DNA of 64,000 nt, taken from positions 39,064,555-39,128,554 of the forward strand of contig CM064653.1 in the NCBI GenBank assembly GCA_032717465.1. The letters are read 5' to 3'. The notes under the pieces were generated by a model. That model worked only from the letters and a program-made list of their open reading frames with translations. It searched no databases and had not been told where the DNA came from. Position numbers and translations under genes: made by a program. This stretch comes from Coenobita brevimanus. Lineage: Eukaryota; Arthropoda; Malacostraca; Decapoda; Coenobitidae. Positions within the stretch are counted from its first letter, which is position 1; every line of letters starts with the position of its first letter. Positions 57,290 through 64,000 of this stretch are shown one piece after another.

Positions 57290-57800
57290 ATCACGAAATC
57301 GGGTGCCTCAAGGATCCATTCGTGGGCCTTATTATCTATATTTGACATTAATGACTTCCACATATATTCCTAGTTTTATCAGGACATTTTCTGATGAGCC
57401 CAACTAATTATCTAACTTGTCGAAACACAGGCGGGTGAATTTTAATGTTGCGAATTGTAAGGTCCAAAGTGACAGTAAGTCAGCAGAAGATTGAATCAGG
57501 GTCGAAATCTGTAGCTCTGGCTGTGAAAAAGATGATGGAGTTCTGCATGGTCAGTGTTTAAAGGTATTTGTTAGTAGTGTGCATAACAAGGCAAACAGGA
57601 TTCTTGGGCTTTTACCTAGAAGCGTGAGTAAAGGGACAGCCAGAGTAAATATTTCAACTTTAGCTTGCTCTGGTCAGACTTCATCTAGATTATACAGTAC
57701 AGTTCTGGTCACTATACCAGCGAATAAATGTAAACTCACTTGGAAGTCTTTACAGCTGAATGACGAAGATTATACAACACAATAAGAACCTGTCTTTATA
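57290..57800 (+). pseudogene. Relic of another LINE reverse transcriptase
   Basis: Short in-frame islands in changing frames match LINE RT motifs: VPQGSIRGP (about 57301), FDINDFH (about 57340), RVNFNVA (about 57432) and HNKANRILGLLPRSVSK (about 57580). These correspond to motif B, the stretch after it, the FNVxKCKV region and the conserved KANRxLG thumb motif. The FADD core is decayed and several frameshifts are needed, so this is old. Confidence 0.6.
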
Positions 57801-58102
57801 ATTCTTGAAAAACTGAACATTCATGCGTAATAGAAGCAATGAGTATGAGGTAGCTTAACTGAAGTGCTGCCTTTAATTAATCTACCAGCCTACTGTAGTC
57901 ATCTTCGTTTCTTATGTTCTGTCCCTCTATTATCTTACTGACTATTCTCCATCTTCTCATCTCTCTGCTATAACGTTTCCACTCCTTCCTCGGTCCCTTC
58001 CTCTCTCCCCTTCCTTGTATTGTCTCTCCCCGTTCGTCTGTCACCACACTGCCTCTTCCCCTTCTCATTATCACTCTCTTCCTGCCCTCATTCACTTTTA
58101 CT

Positions 58103-58109
<7 letters not shown>

Positions 58110-58154
<45 letters not shown>
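58110..58154. repeat. (TC)n microsatellite
   Basis: About 22 TC units inside pyrimidine-rich sequence. Confidence 0.95.
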
Positions 58155-58159
<5 letters not shown>

Positions 58160-58450
58160 TGCGTGATCTGACTTCATCTCACCTCTTCTCTTTTCTTCAT
58201 TTACATTTTTTTTTACCACATTTCTACATCTTCCCTTTCCTCTCCTGCCCCTTCAAATAGGTAATAAAGTCTCGAACAAAACATTGCCACAGATTTGTCT
58301 TTTAGATTCGTTGCAGTAAAAATGCAGCAAATAATTACCACACTGAACTAAAGAGACGAAAAAAAATTGTAGGTGTGTGTGGGGGCAAAGGTAATGACGG
58401 CAGGCGGAACCACATGGCGTATAACAAATGAGCACTGGACGCCGTAATGG

Positions 58451-58451
<1 letters not shown>

Positions 58452-58493
<42 letters not shown>
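58452..58493. repeat. (CA)n microsatellite
   Basis: About 21 CA units. Confidence 0.95.
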
Positions 58494-58496
<3 letters not shown>

Positions 58497-58646
58497 CTGC
58501 CACTGACCACTAATGAAGTCTGACCCTAGTGGATTTGCACCTCAAAGAGGAATTGTTATTAAACATGGCTACATCCTGAAACAGACAAATGAACAAATAG
58601 AAATACAGTGAGTATATTGTATGTGCTTAAATAAACATACACATAT

Positions 58647-58891
<245 letters not shown>

Positions 58892-58917
58892 AACAGCAGC
58901 TGGTATGAACGCACACA

Positions 58918-59010
58918 AACTATGTATGTAGATATGTAAAAATGCAGGTATGTATGCATGCACGTATGTAAAAATGCAACTATGTATGTATGCACGTATG
59001 TATGTATGTG
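58918..59010. repeat. GTATGTAT-type tetranucleotide repeats
   Basis: TATGTATG, GCACGTATG and AAAATGCA motifs in tandem. Confidence 0.8.
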
Positions 59011-59181
59011 GGCAGGGAGAAGATAATACGCGTGCCAGCCAGAAATAACTCGTATCGGTGGAATCAGAGAGAGTTTTGAGGCGGGGGTAATCCGTGGGTT
59101 GGTGTGTGGGAGGTGGGTACAGAGCGAGACATGGACGAGGGCAGATTACTGGCGGAGAAATGTGTGGGTAAATGTATTGTG

Positions 59182-59284
<103 letters not shown>

Positions 59285-59523
59285 TATTACAAAATGACAC
59301 AAAGGCTGCAAACTCAAAAATAAAAAGTTAACCCTTACCGGGGAAAGCTGAAAAAAAAAAAATCCAAAATCTAGGTTCGTTCCTTATAAGATACCTGGAT
59401 TCCTTGCCTCAAAAACACTGGAGGTCATAAGTAAAGGGAAAGACAAATTAAGACAGGTCCACAGTGTACGTGTTTTATATTTTTTATTTCATTTATTAAC
59501 TTTCTGTGGGAATTACCCGTTTA

Positions 59524-59722
59524 CTACTTTTACCTCAACCTGGCCAGAATTTTTGTCCTTTTGTAGCTTATTTCAAGTAGGTCAATCGCTGAAAAAGACA
59601 ATACAAGGCGCTACATAATCTACAATACACTTCTTCGTGACCAGCATCATAGTGTTAATATATAACCACAACCTAGCATTCAAGAAGAGGTGATGGCAAT
59701 TTTAGACCAAATTAACGTGAAA
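59524..59722 (+). mobile_element. Family-B element, copy 7
   Basis: TTTTACCTCAACCTGGCCAG at left and TAGACCAAATTAACGTGAAAA at right are diverged inverted repeats; interior TTTTGTAGCTTATTTCAAG, CACTTCTTCGTGACCAGC and TTCAAGAAGAGGTGATGGC. Confidence 0.8.
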
Positions 59723-59729
59723 ACAGTAG

Positions 59730-60800
59730 AGAGGACAGGTGCATCATAAGAGTGTAGTGTGGATGAAACTCAGGTAATTGGCCACACTCGGCACACAAAT
59801 ACACAGCCCAAAGTTTGAATTGGGTCCACAACGTCTTCTTACACGCCTTAGTTTCTTCGTCGTCGCCTCTAAAGTTCCCGACGTCAGGTGAGGGTACTGG
59901 GCCTGGGGACGTCAAGTATACGTTATGAAACCTTTCTCCAAACGATTTTATTACACCTGCATGCGTAGCGGGATGAGTTTGTGTGTTTGGTTTGGCCTGC
60001 ATGTGTTTGTCTGTCTGTTTGTCTGTCCGTCTGCCTGTCTGTCTGTATATGTGTATGTATGTTACCAGAATTATGAAAAGCTATTGAACGGAATTGCGCC
60101 CAAGTTTTAATTCTCACTGACGACCATCACACGAATGAGTGCTTACATTTTGGCCGAAAAGGTGCATACAGCAAGGTGAACTCAATTTTCATCCGATTTA
60201 GACCAGACCTGGTGGACTAATTGAGGATTTGGAAAGTATGATGGGGTTCATTTTGTGACAGCAATTAATCAGGGGGACAGGACACGAGGCACGGTTAAAG
60301 GTTCAGCCCTTTAACTCGATATTTTGTTTCTGCACCCATCAGTCTGTTCCTCTCTGCTTCAAATTTAGCTCCCGTATTTAAAAGATGTTTAATGATTATA
60401 TGTTTACATTAATATTTATATGAACAGATATAAACTCTGGGCCACTTCACTACGATAAATAACGAGACGGCAAACAATGACTCAAAATCCTGTGATGGGA
60501 GCAAGGGAGCAATTTTTTTTTTTTTCTGAAGTTTCCATGACTAAAATAAATAAATGGAGCGATACTGACAACTTTATCCACATACGGATATTTTGCTTAT
60601 TCAGAAGACAGATTTCTTTTTAAGCCCCGAACTGCATCCACGATTTTCAAATGTGGGTTTACTGAGAATACAGAACGACTTTGGCCCGGCTTGGACCCAC
60701 GATTTTTTATATGTGGGTAAACTTTTTCCAGCTAAGCAATTCCCAGCACTGCGAAATTTTATACACATTATGAAGTAGTATTATCGTCTGCAACAGTACT
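59730..60800. other. No gene recognised
   Basis: A short minus-strand frame at 59712-60002 includes DVGNFRGDDEETKACKK but shows no family, splice signal or initiation context that supports it. TGTCTGTC repeats lie near 60009-60045. The rest is AT-rich unique sequence. Confidence 0.4.
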
Positions 60801-60809
60801 CAACGTCTT

Positions 60810-61230
60810 CAATACCAATACATTTTTTTTTTTTTTATAATTCTGGCCATTACCTAACGATTTTATACCTGTACAGCTCGAGAGTGGGCGTCTATAATCC
60901 ATCCACTTTAACTTGGCCCAGATTTTCGTCCTTTTGCAGCTTAATTTCACGCAGCCCAGAGGAATAAAAATTAAAAGACTGCCACGGCTCTACATCCTTG
61001 CCATGTCACTAGTAATCTCTTGTTACAGTTCAGCATTCTTGACGGAGATGTGGCAATTTTAGCCCTAGTCAAAGTGAACAGAGTATAGCAACGTAAAAGG
61101 GGTTAACGGGGGTTTTTATCTAGACCTTGCAGCTCAAGAAAAAAAAAAGTCTCCTAAGCTGAGTAAAATCGTCTGAAGTTAGCAAGAAAACACGCGTCAT
61201 CGGAGTGAAGCGGCTGACAAAGAAGGTGAG
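60810..61230. mobile_element. Family-A element interrupted by a family-B element
   Basis: A diverged left end lies at about 60836-60880 (ATAATTCTGGCCATTACCTA then ACGATTTTATACC), and the right end at 61150-61185 (AAGCTGAGTAAAATCGTCTG then AAGTTAGCAAGAAAA) with interior GGGGTTAACGGGGGTTTTTA. Between them sits a complete family-B element (60902-61082). Confidence 0.7.
60902..61082 (+). mobile_element. Family-B element, copy 8, nested in family A
   Basis: CACTTTAACTTGGCCCAGAT at left and TTAGCCCTAGTCAAAGTGAA at right; interior TTCGTCCTTTTGCAGCTTAA, CGGCTCTACATCCTTGCC and TTGACGGAGATGTGGC. It lies within the interrupted family-A copy. Confidence 0.85.
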
Positions 61231-61406
61231 GCAAAGGGACGAGAGGAGCAGAGTGGAAGCAACTGATATACACCGCTGTTCTGCTGACGATGCTGACTGC
61301 TGACGATGCTGACTTGTGGGTGCTGAGAGAGGCTGGAGAAACTACTTAACGAGTTGGCGGGAGTAGGTGATTAGCGCAGTGTGGCCTACGTCATTGCAGT
61401 GAAGAG

Positions 61407-62005
61407 CTCGGAACGCCATGGTAGTAAAGGATTAAGAACGTCATGGTAGTACTGGGTTAGGAACGTCATGGTAGTAAAGGGGTAGGAGCGTCATGGTAGC
61501 AAAAGGGTTAGCAACGTCACGGTGGTAAAGGGTTAGGAACGTCATGGTAGTAAAGGGTTAGGAACGTCATGGTAGTAAAGGGGTAGGAACGTCATGGTAG
61601 TAAAGGGTTAGGAACGTCATGGCAGTAAAGGGTTAGGAACGTCATGGTAGTAAAGGGGTAGGAACGTCATGGTAGTAAAGGGTTAGGAACGTCATGGCAG
61701 TAAAGGGTTAGGAACGTCATGGCAGTAAAGGGTTAGGAACGTCATGGTAGTAAGGGTTAGGAACGTCATGGTAGTAAAGGGTTAGGAACGTCATGGTAGT
61801 AAAGGGTTAGGAACGTCATGGTAGTAAAGGGTTAGGAACATCATGGAAGTAAAGGGTTAGGAACGTCATGGTAGTAAAGGGTTAGGAACGTCATGGTAGT
61901 AAAGGATTAGGAACGTCATGGTAGTAAAGGGTTAGGAACGTCATGGTAGTAAAGGGTTAGGTACGTCATGGTAGTAAAGGGTTAGGAACGTCATGGAAGT
62001 AAAGA
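61407..62005. repeat. 25-bp tandem repeat, 24 copies
   Basis: Consensus unit GGTTAGGAACGTCATGG then TAGTAAAG. I count 24 units across about 600 bases, most identical, with GGGGTAGG, GGCAG, GGAAG and single-base variants; one unit (near 61753) is 24 bases. Most units contain GGTTAGG, and the CGTCA motif is conserved in most. Confidence 0.95.
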
Positions 62006-62159
62006 AATGAGTAGTTAAGGACAGCGTGATTTCAGTGTGTTTGTCAAGTGTGATTGTACTGGAGTCATGTTTAAAGATTACAGCCAGACGCAAGAGGGCA
62101 AGATACTGAGACAGCCACTACCCAGGGACTCCTTATCCTTAGAGGGCATTTCTAGTGGA

Positions 62160-62450
62160 GACAGGCTATAAGAAAGGGAAAGGGAAAGGAAGGGTAAGGG
62201 AAGAAGAGGGAAAGGAGGATGATAGGTGAGACGGGATGAGAAAAGAGGGGGAAGGGAGAGGACGGAACGAAAAGGGAGGAAAGAGAAGGGAATGAAATAA
62301 TCAGGGGAAAAGATAACATAATGATATGATATGAGAAAAGAAGAAGAAAAAGGACGAAACAAAAAGGAAATTACATGATGGAAAAGGAAGGTAGGGGAAA
62401 GGAGAGGAAACAAAAAAACAAAAGAAACGAAAAGAGAAGATAATGAGAGA
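62160..62450. repeat. Purine-rich tract
   Basis: G/A-biased sequence leading into GATA and GA repeats; crossing frames are low complexity. Confidence 0.75.
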
Positions 62451-62451
62451 T

Positions 62452-62459
62452 AGAGATAG

Positions 62460-62538
<79 letters not shown>

Positions 62539-62618
62539 CTCAATATCAGACAGGCAGAGAAAAAGGAAGAGGAAAGATGAAGACATACAAGAGAGGGAAA
62601 GTGAAATTCAGAAATGAT

Positions 62619-62673
<55 letters not shown>
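62452..62673. repeat. (GATA)n and two (GA)n tracts
   Basis: GATA tetranucleotides at 62452-62480, then GA runs at 62481-62537 and 62620-62673. Confidence 0.95.
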
Positions 62674-62676
<3 letters not shown>

Positions 62677-62801
62677 CATTTAGAGGAGCATCGGTGGGAC
62701 GGGGAGAAACTGATGAGCTATTGATCTTGGGATTAGCTCGAGTCTCGCCCAACATGCTCCTCTTACAATGTCTCATATATCACTACGCCTCTCTTTTTTC
62801 T

Positions 62802-62926
<125 letters not shown>

Positions 62927-62994
62927 AGTGACGTCAGGTGCACACACAGTCCATTAGTCAGTGAGGCGAGTGGGTCCTAACCATCCATCGAGGA

Positions 62995-63175
62995 GTAACC
63001 CCTTCGAATCAATGACGCTTTCTTTATTTTTATTATCCCAGACGATTTTCTTCAACTTAGGATCATCTTGGTGCTATAGGGGTTAATGAAGGCTGAATCT
63101 AACCCTCCCCTTACCTCGAAAATCTCTCCTCAGCTGAATAAAATCGTCTGAAAGTGCCAAAAATAAACACTAAAA
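62995..63175. mobile_element. Family-A element, well-preserved copy
   Basis: TAACCCCTTCGAATCAATGA, TTTTTATTATCCCAGACG and ATTTTCTTCAACTTAGG at left; CTCAGCTGAATAAAATCGTC then TGAAAGTGCCAAAAATAA at right; interior TATAGGGGTTAATGAAGGC and CTAACCCTCCCC. The outer flank is included in the repeat. Confidence 0.9.
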
Positions 63176-63204
63176 AATCTATGGGGTATAGGGATTAGGT
63201 GCTT

Positions 63205-63320
63205 CAGATCGAGGATATTACTTGTTTTATTCTTGCTGTAACCAGACGATTTTATTCATTTTATTATGATTTAAAACTGGAGGGGGTTCATAAGGACTCC
63301 ATTAACCTCTTTAAGACACA
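63205..63320. mobile_element. Family-A element, truncated copy
   Basis: TTTTATTCTTGCTGTAACCA then GACGATTTTATTCATT at left, interior AAAACTGGAGGGGGTTC, cut off near the CA tract at 63317-63337. It begins about 30 bases after the previous copy ends. Confidence 0.8.
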
Positions 63321-63689
63321 CACACACACACACACAATTGTTTGGTCTCCCATTTTTCATACACCATCCTCTCAATCTTCTTCACCTTCCTGTTTCTTCA
63401 GCTGTCCTCTTGCTTTCCCCTCTTTCCTCTTCCCCCATCCCCCACTCCCTTTCCTCTTCGTACCTTTCCTTCCCCATTCTTTTCCCCACTGCTCAGGCTG
63501 CAAGGGGTTCAGTGCGTTGCAGAGGACCGTAGTTGCGTGTCCTGTGAGAGTGTGTTGCAGCCCCACTGGACGCACTCAGTTAATTTCTCTGTGAGGAGCC
63601 AACAGCATCACTCACAGTCGCATTGCTTAGACTGATGCTGCTGTCTTTTACGTTCAGTACTGGCCAAAGGAGAATGATCTGTCTGTCTG

Positions 63690-63694
63690 TCTCC

Positions 63695-63728
<34 letters not shown>
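63690..63728. repeat. (TGTC)n and (TC)n repeats
   Basis: TGTCTGTCTG tetranucleotides followed by TC dinucleotides. Confidence 0.85.
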
Positions 63729-63769
63729 TGCTTGACTGCGTGATCTGTTAGTAAAGAACTGGTTGAGAT

Positions 63770-63960
63770 TTTCCGAACTGCAAGGGTTAAATGCAGCCTT
63801 CATTAACACGATCTATGAACCTGTAAAGAATATTGTCTAGAAGTAACAGCAAGAAAAAAAAAAGTGTTATCTCAGGGCGGGGATAAAATTACTATGTGGA
63901 TGAAGAGATTTTTCGAACTTGTGGGGATTAAACGTACCCTTGAGGGGATTAAGTACCAAA
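63770..63960. mobile_element. Family-A element, diverged fragment
   Basis: CTGCAAGGGTTAAATGCAGC, CTTCATTAACACGATC and AATATTGTCTAGAAGTAACA then GCAAGAAAAAAAAAAGTG follow interior and right-end order; the core has changed to ATTGTCTAG. Further interior-like GGGGATTAAACGTACCC follows to the window end. Confidence 0.55.
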
Positions 63961-64000
63961 AATACCATCCACTAGTAAAGAAAATAAAACTAACAAAAAG

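Noticed and set aside
59712..60002. 96-codon minus-strand frame including GNFRGDDEETKACKK
   Set aside because: No recognisable family, no supporting splice or start signals, and length within chance expectation.
61407..62005. CRISPR-like array
   Set aside because: The 25-bp units are contiguous without variable spacers, and the genome is eukaryotic.

Overview
The window looks like non-coding, repeat-dominated nuclear DNA from a crustacean, most likely a decapod. The evidence is very dense, long dinucleotide microsatellites (CA/TG, GA/TC, TA), several non-LTR retrotransposon remnants whose proteins and 3' tails resemble those common in crab and shrimp genomes (from memory, not searched), tRNA-derived SINEs, a decayed Tc1-like transposon and several families of short inverted-repeat elements. 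I see no intact host protein-coding gene, no rRNA and no functional tRNA. Nearly all long open frames are translations of microsatellites or purine/pyrimidine tracts.

Layout. 1-5.8 kb: SINE/LINE 3' tail fragments, a broken non-LTR retrotransposon on + (790-2182), a second LINE relic on - (2890-3605), a possible first coding exon on - (3872-4046) and the decayed remnant of an uncharacterised multi-copy gene (4600-5560). 5.86-13.45 kb: two abutting giant inverted repeats. The first (5860-7746) is almost spacerless with arms of about 0.92-0.96 kb. The second (7740-13448) has arms of about 2.44-2.51 kb around a 756-bp loop and carries a split, doubled, dead Tc1-like transposase. 13.4-19.4 kb: SINEs, a LINE 3' end, a candidate exon, family-B miniature elements, a SINE with an 8-bp target-site duplication and a family-C element. 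19.4-23.8 kb: microsatellites and strand-biased tracts.

From about 23.8 kb to the right end the window is peppered with family A, a miniature inverted-repeat element whose terminal repeat contains CCAGACGATTTTATTCAGC. About twenty complete or partial copies are recognisable, including a tandem array made only of its end sequence (29975-30170) and one copy interrupted by a family-B element (60810-61230). A nearly full-length two-ORF LINE lies on - at 35196-39420: ORF1 is intact, while ORF2 (endonuclease plus reverse transcriptase) carries two stop codons and two frameshifts. Further right come a 532-bp TG tract beside degenerate TTAGG-like repeats (42.1-42.8 kb), complex A-rich satellites (45.9-47.4 kb), a 21-bp minisatellite (51.3 kb), about 2.9 kb of purine-rich DNA (53.27-56.15 kb), another LINE relic (57.3-57.8 kb) and a 24-copy, 25-bp minisatellite (61.41-62.0 kb).

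No genes here work together as a pathway; the organisation is that of successive, nested transposon insertions and repeat expansions. The most unusual structures are the twin palindromes, family A with its end-derived tandem array, and the 25-bp array containing GGTTAGG in most units.
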